64,000 nucleotides of DNA from Stictocephala bisonia (taxonomy: Eukaryota; Arthropoda; Insecta; Hemiptera; Membracidae): positions 269,737 through 333,736 of the forward strand of contig JAQJVL010000790.1 of NCBI GenBank assembly GCA_035578905.1, in the 5' to 3' direction. Numbering within the stretch: the stretch's first letter is position 1; each line of letters starts with the position of its first letter. Under the pieces are notes generated by a model. The model had not been told where the DNA came from, made no database searches, and was given only the letters and a program-made list of their open reading frames with translations. Of the stretch, positions 52,316-63,900 are shown piece after piece. The position numbers and the translations under genes were made by a program.

Positions 52316-54455
52316 AGTAATACGAGTTAACCAATAAGACATACTCATTAAACATGATGCCTTAAAGGATATGAGTTACTTAACAACAGTAACACCAGTT
52401 AACCAAAAAGACATACACATTAAACATGATGCCGTACAGGATATGAACTATTTAAAAGTAACACCAGTTAACCAATAGGACATACACATTAAACATGTTG
52501 CCGTGAAGGATATGAGTTACTTAACAGTAACACCAGTTAACCAAAAAGACATATACATTAAACATGATGCCGTACAGGATATGAGTTACTTTACAGTAAC
52601 ACCAGTTAACCAAAAAGACATACACATTAAAAATGATGCCGTACAGGATATGAGTTACTTAACAGTAACACCAGTAAACCAATAAGACATACACATTAAA
52701 CATGATGCCGTACAGGATATGAGCTACTTAACAGTAACACCAGTTAACCAATAAGACATACACATTAAACATGGTGCCGTACAAAATATGAGTTACTTAA
52801 CAGTAACACCAGTTAACCAATAAGACATACACATTAAACATGGTGCCGTACAAAATATGAGTTACTTAACAGTAACACCAGTTAACCAATAAGACATACA
52901 CATTAAACATGATGCCGTACAGGATATGAGCTACTTAACAGTAACACCAGTTAACCAATAAGACATACACATTAAACATGATGCCGTACAAAATATGAGT
53001 TACTTAACAGTAACACCAGTTAACCAATAAGACATACACATTAAACATGGTGCCGTACAAAATATGAGTTACTTAACAGTAACACCAGTTAACCAATAAG
53101 ACATACACATTAAACATGATGCCGTACAGAATATGAGTAACTTAACAGTAACACCAGTTAAGTAATAAGACATACACGTTAAACATGATGCCGTGAAGGC
53201 TATGAGTTACTTAATAGTTACACCAGTTAATCAATAAGACACACACGTTAAACATGGTGCCGTACAAAATATGAGTTACTTAACAGTAACACCAGTTAAC
53301 CAATAAGACATACACATTAAACATGATGCCGTACAGGATATGAGCTACTTAACAGTAACACCAGTTAACCAATAAGACATACACATTAAACATGATGCCG
53401 TACAGGATATGAGTTACTTAACAGTAACACCAGTTAACCAATAAGACATACACATTAAACATGATGCCGTACAGGATATGAGTTACTTAACAGTAACACC
53501 AGTTAACCAATAAGACATACACGTTAAATATGATGCCGTGAAGGATATGAGTTACTTAACAGTAACACCAGTTAACTAATAAGACATACACGTTAAACAT
53601 GATGCCGTGAAGGATATGAGTTACTTAATAGTTACACCAGTTAATCAATAAGACACACACGTTAAACATGGTGCCGTACAAAATATGAGTTACTTAACAG
53701 TAACACCAGTTAACCAATAAGACATACACATTAAACATGATGCCGTACAAAATATGAGTTACTTAACAGTAACACCATTTAACCAATAAGACATACACAT
53801 TAAACATGATGCCGTACAGGATATGAGCTACTTAACAATAACACCAGTTAACCAATAAGACATACACATTAAACATGGTGCCGTACAAAATATGAGTTAC
53901 TTAACAGTAACACCAGTTAACCAATAAGATATACACATTAAACATGATGCCGTACAGAATATGAGTAACTTAACAGTAACACAAGTTAACTAATAAGACA
54001 TACACGTTAAACATGATGCCGTGAAGGATATGAGTTACTTAATAGTTACACCAGTTATTCAATAAGACACACACGTTAAACATGGTGCCGTACAAAATAT
54101 GAGTTACTTAACAGTAACACCAGTTAACCAATAAGACATACACATTAAACATGATGCCGTACAGGATATGAGCTACTTAACAGTAACACCAGTTAACCAA
54201 TAAGACATACACATTAAACATGATGCCGTACAGGATATGAGTTACTTAACAGTAACACCAGTTAACCAATAAGACATACACGTTAAACATGATGCCGTGA
54301 AGGATATGAGTTACTTAACAGTAACACCAGTTAACCAATAAGACATACACGTTAAACATGATGCCGTGAAGGATATGAGTTACTTAACAGTAACACCAGT
54401 TAACCAATAAGACATACACGTTAAACATGATGCCGTACAGGATATGAGTTACGTA
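52316..54455. repeat. 69-bp satellite with 414-bp higher-order period, ~31 units
   Basis: The unit reads GATGCCGTACAGGATATGAG, TTACTTAACAGTAACACCAG, TTAACCAATAAGACATACAC and ATTAAACAT. Units are 69 bp apart (e.g. 53325 and 53394). Variant units recur in register: TTAATAGTTACACC followed by AAGACACACACGTT appears at 53211, 53625 and 54039, exactly 414 bp (six units) apart. Each unit contains a GTTAC-TTAACA-GTAAC stem-loop. Most units contain an in-frame TAA, so no long protein is possible. The first units at the left edge are more diverged. Confidence 0.97.
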
Positions 54456-55147
54456 ATTTAAGCTAGACGCAAACTATCGTAGTTTTTACCAAATCGCAGT
54501 CCAAAAAGCGAGAACTCAATGTTTACTGAGAACTTGTTAAATGTGGCTGAGTAAAAAAGCTTTAAACTCATCATATGTATCAAAACATGTAATAGAAAAA
54601 CCCTGATTTATTGCATACATACGAGATTTAATATAAATGTTACTTTACTATAAAAGTATTAAATAATTCACTAATTTGATTCACTTATTAGTGTTAAGGG
54701 TTTAAAAGAAAATATAAAGGACTGTATACAGTTTCTTGTCTATACCTAACCAACTTGGAAAGAAAATAAATAAAAGAGAGCGTCTAAAGAAAATAAAAAA
54801 AATTATTATTTGACTTAATATAATCAATTAAGTTTATTAATTAGGTTAAATTATTTGGGCACATAAAACTTAGTTTTGTTTTCCTATATACATAAATATA
54901 TAGGTTTGTAAATTAGTTGAATTATTTAATATGTTTCATTTGTTAATCGTAAAACATTTATGGATTTACTACAATTAAACATAATTAATACTATTATTGT
55001 CAGATAGGGGATTATAATAAGTATAAACGGGAATATATAACACATGCACAAATGAAGCTTGATACATTTTTTTTATTTCAAATTACCTATTTTATTATGT
55101 TGAAATATATCACTCTTTTTCTTTTCTAGAGAAACTTCACCAATTTT
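54456..55147. other. AT-rich spacer between the satellite and the PLE cluster
   Basis: No gene, RNA or repeat was recognised. Confidence 0.6.
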
Positions 55148-55180
55148 TTTAAATTATTCCACAATGTTTTTAATTTAAAT

Positions 55181-55209
55181 AGCGCTTTCGCCGGTTAAGG
55201 CATCATCAG
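55181..55209 (-). ncRNA. Hammerhead-like motif of PLE copy A
   Basis: On the minus strand it is identical in order and sequence to the motifs at 59132 and 61806: CTGATGA, T, GCC, TTAACC, GGC, GAAA, GCGCT. Position at the 3' end of a PLE is where hammerhead ribozymes have been reported in this class. Confidence 0.5.
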
Positions 55210-55318
55210 TTTTTGTAAACAGAAAAAACATATGTTTAAAACAATATAAATTAAAATATGATAAAATATATATATTTTTTAATTAATTTAAAACTTAAAT
55301 GGATTAGTAAAAAGTAAT

Positions 55319-55792
55319 TTAAATATAATAGTAAACTAGAAAATATGATTTACAATTAATTTTTTTATGTTTGATTTCTTCTTTAACCAAAGGTAAGTAC
55401 ATATTACTAAAATTTATAGATGGTTGTGATATACATTGTTCTTTTATAACGGACATACAGGCACTTTCAATTTGATTCCTTTTGGTCCATGACGATTCTT
55501 TAAATATAATACTGGATGATTCGAATTTGATTTCATGATTTTCGTTTATAGCGTGTTCTACTAATTTTGATTTTTCTTCATATTGTGTTTTGTAATTGTA
55601 TATATGTTCTTTGACTCTTGTACTTAAAGGTCTAGAGGTTTGGCCAATGTAAGTTTTATTACATTCACAATCAATTTTGTAAATTATATTTTTAGATTCT
55701 TGAATTTTGTTCTTGGGTTTTAATTTTGTTAAATGACTACGAAGGTTATTAGTTGAACTAAAAGAAGTACGGATATTGAATTTTGAGTTGAT
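55319..55792 (-). pseudogene. PLE copy A GIY-YIG endonuclease
   Basis: This frame runs 157 codons between an in-frame TAA in the linker (55793-55795) and its stop at 55319-55321. It carries the GIY-YIG nuclease core (KTYIGQTSRPLSTRV), then the EHIYNYK helix and the later NQIESACMSVI block with the catalytic-type Glu. It is the most complete endonuclease in the cluster. At the place where copies B and C have a TAA after VIKE, copy A has CAA. It therefore reads on through a tail that includes SNMYLPLVKEEIKHK. The upstream linker stop and a frameshift near 55830 disconnect it from the RT. Confidence 0.88.
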
Positions 55793-55818
55793 TTATCTAA
55801 TTTTTTCTGAAACTCCTT

Positions 55819-57270
55819 TTATATATGGAATTGTAACTGTAGTAAGAGAGTTGGTATTTTCATTATGTCTTTTAGGTTGAATTTGATTTTTAATTTCGCC
55901 TTTTCAATTATGTTTGTAGGGTAGTTATTATTTATTAATAGTTTTGTAGTATCTTGTTCTGCCTTTAATTTATCTTCATCATTTGTTACTAAATTATCTA
56001 TTTTCTTAAATAAACTTTGAATCATTCCAATCTTCACATGTTGAGGGTGATTTGAAAAATAATTCATGTATTGTCTACTGAACGTTTTTTTATGGTAAGG
56101 TGATGTTATAAGTTTATTTTCTATTGATTTTGAAAATAACACATCTATAAAAGGAATTTGTCCATTATTTTCATTTTCTAATGTAAATTTTATAGTTGGT
56201 CTCAAGTTATTTATATGATTTAAAAATTTGTTTTGAATATCAGCTTGATCTTCCCATATGCAAAAAATGTCATCGACATATCTAAGCCAAATTTTTGGTT
56301 TGGGATTCCAGTTATCAAATGCAATATTTTCAAAACCATCCACGAAAATGTTACTTAGTATTGGACTTAATACTCCACCCATAGGTAAACCTGAAATTTG
56401 GCTATAAAATTGTTCTTCATATTGAGAGTAGTTGTTTGTAACACATACAGTCAGAAGTTCTAATATACAACAAACTGATAATTTTGTTCGCTCTTTGAGA
56501 TTATCATCTTGTTCTAATAAATTCTTTGTCATTCGTAACACTTCTGGAATAGTACACTTGTAAATAAACTAGTTACATCATAGCTGACTTGAATATCATG
56601 ACAATGAATTTGTATTTTTTTTATTTTTTCAATAAAGTCTCCTGAATTTTTTAAATAAGACGTAGAATTGCCAAATAAGGGATTTAGGATGGGTAACAAA
56701 AATTTTGATAATTTATATGTAGGTGAATCAATCGAACTTACTATGGGTATTAAGGGAATAAAATCTTTGTGAAGTTTAGGAAGACCATAAAGATGAGGGG
56801 GTTTAGAATATTGTGGACTTAGTTTTATGACAAGAGGTTTTCCAAGTTCATTTTCAAAATCTTTAAGTTTAATTTTATTAGTTCTTTCAATTTTCGTTGT
56901 AGGATCTTTTTTTAATTGGGAATATTCACCAGAATTTATTAGTTGTTTAACTTTTTTATCATAGTCTTCTTTATCAAAAATGACTGTAATTTTACCTTTA
57001 TCTGCTAGAAGAATTACTATAGATTCATCAGATCGAAGAGATTTTATAGCATTTAATTCAGGTTTCAAAATTTTACTTTTAGGTTTCTTTGTATTTTCAA
57101 GAGTTTGTCTAATCACTGCTCGATAGTAATCTCTCTGATCAGTTGGTAAAAGATTACCAGCAGAGTCTGTTGGCATGACGATATCAATATTTGATAAATG
57201 TGTTTTAGTAATTGAAAAATTTAAACCTTTATTTAATAAACTCAATTCGTCATTATTTAATAAAGACTTG
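55819..57270 (-). pseudogene. PLE copy A reverse transcriptase (frameshifted)
   Basis: Read on the minus strand, the protein begins at LNNDELSLLNKG and passes ADKGKITVIFDKEDYDKK and PPHLYGLPKLHKD (RT fingers). Motif A is SYDVTSLFTSV. Motif B is QISGLPMGGVLSPILSNIF. Motif C is WLRYVDDIFCIW with both catalytic Asp. Then come the PLE-typical KKTFSRQYMNYFSNHPQHV and thumb. A one-base deletion at about 56552 (compare GTACCTATTCC in B-D with GTACTATTCC here) splits it into frames 56529-57302 and 55819-56541. A shared frameshift just before TVTIPYIKG ends the RT frame at 55819. The first ~10 residues of the upstream frame come from the stray endonuclease fragment, not from the RT. Confidence 0.92.
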
Positions 57271-57343
57271 GCCAATGTAAGTTTTATTACATTCACAATC
57301 AATTTTGTAAATTATATTTTTAGATTCTTGAATTTTGTTCTTA
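57271..57343 (-). repeat. Stray PLE endonuclease fragment at the A/B junction
   Basis: These 73 bases repeat 55645-55717 (the minus-strand endonuclease region around KTYIGQ) almost exactly. They sit between the truncated 5' side of copy A and the start of copy B. The arrangement suggests template switching or a rearranged tandem during formation of the inverted pair. Confidence 0.85.
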
Positions 57344-58523
57344 GACAGATAAAGGTAAAATTACAGTCATTTTAGATAAAGAAGACTATGATAAAAAAGT
57401 TAAACAACTAATACATTCTGGTGAATATTCCCAATTGAAAAAAGATCCTACAACGAAAATTGAAAGAACTATTAAAATTAAACTTAAATATTTTGAAAAT
57501 GAACTTGGAAAACCTCTTGTCATAAAACCAATATTCTAAACCCCCTCATCTTTATGGTCTTCCTAAACTTCACAAAGATTTTATTCCCTTGAGACCCATA
57601 GTAAGTTCGATTGATTCACCTACATATAAATTATCAACATTTTTAATACCCATCCTAAATCCCTTATTTGGCAATTCTACGTCTTATTTAAAAAATTCAG
57701 AAGACTTTATTGAAAAAATAAACAAAATACAAATTCATTGTCATGATATTCTAGTCAGCTATGATGTAACTAGTTTATTTACAAGTGTACCTATTCCAGA
57801 AGTGTTACGAATAACAAAGCATTTATTAGAACAAGATGATAATCTCAAAGAGCGAACAAAATTATCAGTTTGTTGTATATTAGAACTTCTGACTGTATGT
57901 GTTACAAACAACTACTTTCAATATGAAGAACAATTTTATAGCCAAATTTCAGGTTTACCTATAAGTGGAGTATTAAGTCCAATACTAAGTAACATTTTCA
58001 TGGATAGTTTTGAAAAGATTGCATTTGATAACTGGAATCCCAAACCAAAAATCTGGCTTAGATATGTTAATGACATTTTTTGCATATGGGAAGATCAAGC
58101 TGATATTCAAAACAAATTTTAAATCATATAAATAACTTGAGACCAACTATAAAATTTACATTAGAAAATGAAAATAATGGACAAATTCCTTTTATAGATG
58201 TGTTATTTTTAAAATCATCAGAAAATAAACTTATAACATCACTATACCATAAAAAAACGTTCAGTAGACAATACATGAATTATTTTTCAAATCACCCTCA
58301 ACATGTGAAGATTGGAATGATTCAAAATTTATTTAAGAAAATAGATAATTTAGTAACAAATGATGAAGATAAATTAAAGGCAGAACAAGATACTACAAAA
58401 CTATTAATAAATAATAACTACCCTACAAACATAATTGAAAAGGCGAAATTAAAAATCAAATTCAACCTAGAAGACATAATGAAAATACCATCTCTCTTAC
58501 TACAGTTACAATTCCATATATAA
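57344..58523 (+). pseudogene. PLE copy B reverse transcriptase (inactive)
   Basis: Motifs are as in the other copies but damaged. An 8-base deletion near 57530 removes part of the segment after LVIK. Motif B reads GLPISGVLSP instead of GLPMGGVLSP. Motif C reads WLRYVNDIF, with the first catalytic Asp changed to Asn. A one-base deletion at about 58119 splits the frame into 57589-58122 and 58137-58523. The frame then ends at the frameshift shared by all copies before TVTIPYIKG. Loss of the catalytic Asp alone would abolish polymerase activity. Confidence 0.92.
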
Positions 58524-58548
58524 AAGGAGTTTCAGAAAAATTAGAAAA

Positions 58549-58905
58549 ATCAACTCAAAATTCAATATCCGTACTTCTTTTAGTTCAACTAATAACCTTC
58601 GTAGTCATTTAACAAAATTAAAACCCAAGAACAAAATTCAAGAATCTAAAAATATAATTTACAAATTTGATTGTGAATGTAATAAAACTTACATTGGCCA
58701 AACCTCTAGACCTATAAGTACAAGAGTCATAGAACATATATACAATTACAAAACACAAAATAAAGAAAAATCAAAATTAGTAGAACACGCTATAAACGAA
58801 AATCATGAAATCAAATTCGAATCATCCAGTATTATATTTAAAGAATCGTCATGGACCAAAAGCAATCAAATTGAAAGTGCCTGTATGTCCGTTATAAAAG
58901 AATAA
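58549..58905 (+). pseudogene. PLE copy B GIY-YIG endonuclease
   Basis: The frame has INSKFNIRTSFSSTNNLRSH, then IIYKFDCECNKTYIGQTSRP, STRVIEHIYNYK and SNQIESACMSVIKE followed by TAA. The GIY-YIG core and the late Glu are intact, but the stop is premature. Copy A and the conserved downstream codons (LPLVKEEIKHKIKN, to a TAG near 59010) show that the ancestral protein was about 35 residues longer. It is out of frame with the RT. Confidence 0.88.
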
Positions 58906-59131
58906 TGTATATCACAACCATCTACAAATTTTAGTAATATATACTTACCTTTAGTTAAAGAAGAAATCAAACATAAAATAAAAAATTGTAAATCAAATTT
59001 TCCAGTTTAGTATAATATTTAAATTACTTTCTACTAATCCATTTAAGTTTTAAATTCATTAAAAAATATCTATATTTTATCATATTTTAATTTATATTGT
59101 TTTAAACATATGTTTTTTCTGTTTCCAAAAA

Positions 59132-59160
59132 CTGATGATGCCTTAACCGGCGAAAGCGCT
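59132..59160 (+). ncRNA. Hammerhead-like motif between PLE copies B and C
   Basis: CTGATGA (core strand 1), T, GCC (stem II), TTAACC (loop), GGC, GAAA (core strand 2), then GCGCT and A. GC...GC pairing plus the following U-A step would allow a minimal 2-bp stem III with a UA cleavage site at 59160/59161. The AAA before CTGATGA and TTT after that step could begin stem I. Against it: one extra base next to stem II and very weak stems I and III. PLE hammerheads with short stem III are known and may act as dimers. Confidence 0.5.
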
Positions 59161-59195
59161 ATTTAAATTAAAAAAATTGTGGAATAATTTTAAAA

Positions 59196-61196
59196 ATGTG
59201 TTTTTCTTTAAACCCAACGTTATTCCATCAAGTATATACAACAGAAAATGAAAAACTTCTACAAGAAAGCAACACAGAAAAACTGTGTACTCTGTACAGT
59301 AAACTTAAAACAAAACAGAGGCTATGTACTGAACACATTTGGTTCAACAGTCAATGCCGTAAGTTAAATATTTTTCCTAACTATATACAAATCAAAATTA
59401 ACAGTAAATCTCATTCCTCAAAATATGCATTAAAAAAAGCGAAACAAAGTTGGTTAAATGAAGAAATTAAATATTGGTATGAGTTAAGAGACAATGTAAG
59501 CGTTTATCTCAAAATTATTTATGGACTTTTAACTATTAAATTACATTCAATACAATTTGATATATTGTTAAGTGATACTTTTGAAATGATCAATGACATG
59601 ATTTACAATGTATATACCAAACAAGTAAAGAAAATTAAAAAGCTTTGATCAAAACAAAATGTACCTTGTCCTTTTCATGAAAATAATCAAACTTCTGAAA
59701 CAAATGAAAATACTTGTGATAATCGTTTTGTAGTTAACCTCTCCAAAAAGGCAATAAATAATGAAGAATTGAGTTTATTAAATAAAGGATTAAATTTTTC
59801 AATTACTAAAACACATTTTTCAAATATTGATATCGTCATGCCAACAGACTCTGCTGCTAATCTTTTACCAACTGATCAGAGAGATTACTATCGAGCAGTG
59901 ATTAGACAAACTCTTGAAAATACAAAGAAACCTAAAAGTAACATTTCGAAACCTGAACTAAATGCGATAAAATCTCTTCGATCTGATGAATCTATAGTAA
60001 TTCTTCCGGCAGATAAAGGTAAAATTACAGTCATTTTTGATAAAGAAGACTATGATAAAAAAGTTAAACAACTAATAAATTCTGGTGAATATTCTTAATT
60101 AAAAAAAGGTCCTACAACGAAAATTGAAAGAACTATTAAAATTAAACTTAAAGATTTTGAAAATGAACTTGGAAAACCTCTTGTCATAAAACTAAGTCCA
60201 CAATATTCTAAACCCCCTCATCTTTATGGTCTTCCTAAACTTCACAAAGATTTTATTCCCTTGATACCCATAGTAAGTTCGATTGATTCACCTACATATA
60301 AATTATTAAAATGTTTGTTACCCATCCTAAATCCCTTATTTGGCAATTCTACATCTTATTTAAAAAAGTCAGAAGACTTTATTGCAAAAATAAAAAAAAT
60401 ACAAATTCATTGTCATGATATTCTAGTCAGCTATGATGTAACTAGTTTATTTACAAGTGTACCTATTCCAGAAGTGTTACGAATAACAAAGCATTTATTA
60501 GAACAAGATGATAATCTCAAAGAGCGAACAAAATTATCAGTTTGTTGTATATTAGAACTTCTGACTGTATGTGTTACAAACAACTACTCTCAATATGAAG
60601 AACAATTTTATAGCCAAATTTCAGGTTTACCTATGGGTGGAGTATTAAGTCCAATACTAAGTAACATTTTCGAGGATAATTTTGAAAAGATTGCATTTGA
60701 TAACTGGAATCCCAGACCAAAAATCTGGCTCAGATATGTTGATGACATTTTTTGCATATGGGAAGATCAAGCTGATATTCAAAACAAATTTTTAAATCAT
60801 ATAAATAACTTGAGACCAACTATAAAATTTACATTAGAAAATGAAAATATTGGACAAATTCCTTTTATATATGTGTTATTTTCAAAATCAACAGAAAATA
60901 AACTTATAACATCACTATACCATAAAAAAACGTTCGGTGGACAATACATGAATTATTTTTCAAATCACCCTCAACATGTGAAGATTGGAATGATTCAAAG
61001 TTTATTTAAAAAAATAGATAATTTATTAACAATTGATGAAGATAAATTAAAGGCAGAACAAGATACTACAAAACTATTAATAAATAATAACTACCCTACA
61101 AACATAATTGAAAAGGCGAAATTAAAAATCAAATTCAACATAGAAGACATAATGAAAATACCATCTCTCTTACTACAGTTACAATTCCATATATAA
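59196..61196 (+). pseudogene. PLE copy C N-terminal region and reverse transcriptase
   Basis: One frame runs from ATG at 59196 to 61196 but is cut by TGA at 59646 and TAA at 60096. At the second stop copies A and B have CAA (SQLKK). Residues 1-150 hold no motif I recognise. The RT fingers (MPTDSAANLLPTDQRDYY, PADKGKITVIFDKEDY, HLYGLPKLHKD) follow. Then motif A (SYDVTSLFTSVPIPEVL), motif B (QISGLPMGGVLSPILSNIF), motif C (WLRYVDDIFCIW, both Asp present), and the KKTFGGQYMNYFSNHP and thumb regions. The last segment ends at the frameshift before TVTIPYIKG, common to all copies. The catalytic residues survive but the protein cannot be made whole. Confidence 0.93.
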
Positions 61197-61222
61197 AAGG
61201 AGTTTCAGAAAAAATTAGATAA

Positions 61223-61579
61223 ATCAACTCAAAATTCAATATCCGTACTTCTTTTAGTTCAACTAATAACCTTCGTAGTCATTTAACAAAATTAAAACCC
61301 AAGAACAAAATTCAAGAATCTAAAAATATAATTTACAAATTTGATTGTGAATGTAATAAAACTTACATTGGCCAAACCTCTAGACCTATAAGTACAAGAG
61401 TCATAGAACATATATACAATTACAAAACACAAAATAAAGAAAAATCAAAATTAGTAGAACACGCTATAAACGAAAATCATGAAATCAAATTCGAATCATC
61501 CAGTATTATATTTAAAGAATCGTCATGGACCAAAAGCAATCAAATTGAAAGTGCCTGTATGTCCGTTATAAAAGAATAA
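61223..61579 (+). pseudogene. PLE copy C GIY-YIG endonuclease
   Basis: Same domain as in copy B: CECNKTYIGQTSRPISTRV, EHIYNYK, NQIESACMSVIKE and then a premature TAA. It follows an in-frame TAA at 61220-61222 in the linker, which copies A and D share. It is in the -1 frame relative to the RT. Confidence 0.88.
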
Positions 61580-61805
61580 TGTATATCGCAACCATCTACA
61601 AATTTTAGTAATATATACTTACCTTTAGTTAAAGAAGAAATCAAACATAAAATAAAAAATTGTAAATCAAATTTTCCAGTTTAGTATAATATTTAAATTA
61701 CTTTCTACTAATCCATTTAAGTTTTAAATTCATTAAAAAATATCTATATTTTATCATATTTTAATTTATATTGTTTTAAACATATGTTTTTTCTGTTTCC
61801 AAAAA

Positions 61806-61834
61806 CTGATGATGCCTTAACCGGCGAAAGCGCT
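61806..61834 (+). ncRNA. Hammerhead-like motif between PLE copies C and D
   Basis: Identical to the motif at 59132 over all 29 bases, including flanks on both sides. Confidence 0.5.
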
Positions 61835-61869
61835 ATTTAAATTAAAAAAATTGTGGAATAATTTTAAAA

Positions 61870-63874
61870 ATGTGTTTTTCTTTAAACCCAACGTTATTCC
61901 ATCAAGTATATACAACAGAAAATGAAAAACTTCTACAAGAAAGCAACACAGAAAAACTGTGTACTCTGTACAGTAAACTTAAAACAAAACAGAGGCTATG
62001 TACTGAACACATTTGGTTCAACAGTCAATGCCGTAAGTTAAATATTTTTCCTAACTATATACAAATCAAAATTAACAGTAAATCTCATTCCTCAAAATAT
62101 GCATTAAAAAAAGCGAAACAAACTTGGTTAAATGAAGAAATTAAATATTGGTATAAGTTAAGAGACAATGTAAGCGTTTATTTAAAAATTATTTATGGAC
62201 TTTTAAATATTAAATTACATTCAATACAATTTGATAAATTGTTAAGTGATACTTTTGAAATGATCAATGACATGATTTACAATGTATATACCAAACAAGT
62301 AAAGAAAATTAAAAAGCTTTGATGAAAACAAAATGTACCTTGTCCTTTTTATGAAAATAATCAAACTTCTGAAACAAATGAAAATACTCGTGATAATCGT
62401 TTTGTAGTTAACCTCTCCAAAAAGGCATTAAATAATGACAAAATGAGTTTATTAAATAAAGGTTTAAATTTTTCAATTACTAAAAACATTTTTCAAATAT
62501 TGATATCGTCATGCCAACAGACTCTGCTGCTAATCTTTTACCAACTGATCAGAGAGATTACTATCGAGCAGTGATTAGACAAACTCTTGAAAATACAAAG
62601 AAACCTAAAAGTAACATTTCGAAACCTGAACTAAATGCTATAAAATCTCTTCGATCTGATGAATCTACTGTATAGTAATTCTTCCGGCAGATAAAGGTAA
62701 AATTACAGTCATTTTAGATAAAGAAGACTATGATAAAAAAGTTAAACAACTAATAAATTCTGGTGAATATTCTTAATTAAAAAAAGGTCCTACAACGAAA
62801 ATTGAAAGAACTATTAAAATTAAACTTAAAGATTTTGAAAATGAACTTGGAAAACCTCTTGTCATAAAACTAAGTCCACAATATTCTAAACCCCCTCATC
62901 TTTATGGTCTTCCTAAACTTCACAAAGATTTTATTCCCTTGATACCCATAGTAAGTTCGATTGATTCACCTACATATAAATTATTAAAATGTTTGTTACC
63001 CATCCTAAATCCCTTATTTGGCAATTCTACATCTTATTTAAAAAAGTCAGAAGACTTTATTGCAAAAATAAAAAAAATACAAATTCATTGTCATGATATT
63101 CTAGTCAGCTATGATGTAACTAGTTTATTTACAAGTGTACCTATTCCAGAAGTGTTACGAATAACAAAGCATTTATTAGAACAAGATGATAATCTCAAAG
63201 AGCGAACAAAATTATCAGTTTGTTGTATATTAGAACTTCTGACTGTATGTGTTACAAACAACTACTCTCAATATGAAGAACAATTTTATAGCCAAATTTC
63301 AGGTTTACCTATGGGTGGAGTATTAAGTCCAATACTAAGTAACATTTTCGAGGATAATTTTGAAAAGATTGCATTTGATAACTGGAATCCCAGACCAAAA
63401 ATCTGGCTCAGATATGTTGATGACATTTTTTGCATATGGGAAGATCAAGCTGATATTCAAAACAAATTTTTAAATCATATAAATAACTTGAGACCAACTA
63501 TAAAATTTACATTAGAAAATGAAAATATTGGACAAATTCCTTTTATATATGTGTTATTTTCAAAATCAACAGAAAATAAACTTATAACATCACTATACCA
63601 TAAAAAAACGTTCGGTGGACAATACATGAATTATTTTTCAAATCACCCTCAACATGTGAAGATTGGAATGATTCAAAGTTTATTTAAAAAAATAGATAAT
63701 TTATTAACAATTGATGAAGATAAATTAAAGGCAGAACAAGATACTACAAAACTATTAATAAATAATAACTACCCTACAAACATAATTGAAAAGGCGAAAT
63801 TAAAAATCAAATTCAACATAGAAGACATAATGAAAATACCAACTCTCTTACTACAGTTACAATTCCATATATAA
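61870..63874 (+). pseudogene. PLE copy D N-terminal region and reverse transcriptase
   Basis: It shares both in-frame stops of copy C (TGA at 62320 and TAA at 62774-62776). It also has its own breaks: a one-base deletion near 62485 (ACTAAAAACATT versus ACTAAAACACATT) and a 5-base insertion near 62668 (CTACTGTATAG versus CTATAG). The RT part, 62939-63874, matches copy C except for one residue near the end (IPTLL versus IPSLL). It has intact motifs A, B and C (YDVTSLFTS, GLPMGGVLSP, YVDDIF). The N-terminal 150 codons differ from C at about five residues. Confidence 0.92.
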
Positions 63875-63900
63875 AAGGAGTTTCAGAAAAAATTAGATAA

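Larger units (their letters stand above)
55148..57270 (-). mobile_element. Penelope-like element copy A (inverted, 5'-truncated)
   Basis: This minus-strand copy contains the RT and GIY-YIG endonuclease regions and the 3' terminal motif. It lacks the N-terminal ~150-190 codons seen in copies C and D. It lies head-to-head with copy B. The two are separated by a 73-bp stray endonuclease fragment, so 55148-59165 forms a large inverted repeat. PLEs encode a reverse transcriptase related to telomerase and a GIY-YIG nuclease that nicks the target. Confidence 0.93.
57344..59165 (+). mobile_element. Penelope-like element copy B (5'-truncated)
   Basis: A plus-strand copy that starts inside the RT fingers (DKGKITVI) and runs to the 3' terminal motif. 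Its 3' end directly adjoins copy C, so its terminal sequence also serves as C's 5' leader, a usual PLE tandem arrangement (pseudo-LTR). Confidence 0.93.
59166..61840 (+). mobile_element. Penelope-like element copy C (near full length)
   Basis: The unit is 2674 bp, measured between identical terminal motifs (59132 to 61806). It holds an N-terminal region, RT, endonuclease and 3' terminal motif, about 790 codons in all, a normal PLE size. It is followed head to tail by copy D. Confidence 0.94.

Noticed and set aside
57175..57375. 66-codon plus-strand frame at the PLE A/B junction
   Set aside because: It is antisense to copy A and crosses the stray endonuclease fragment.
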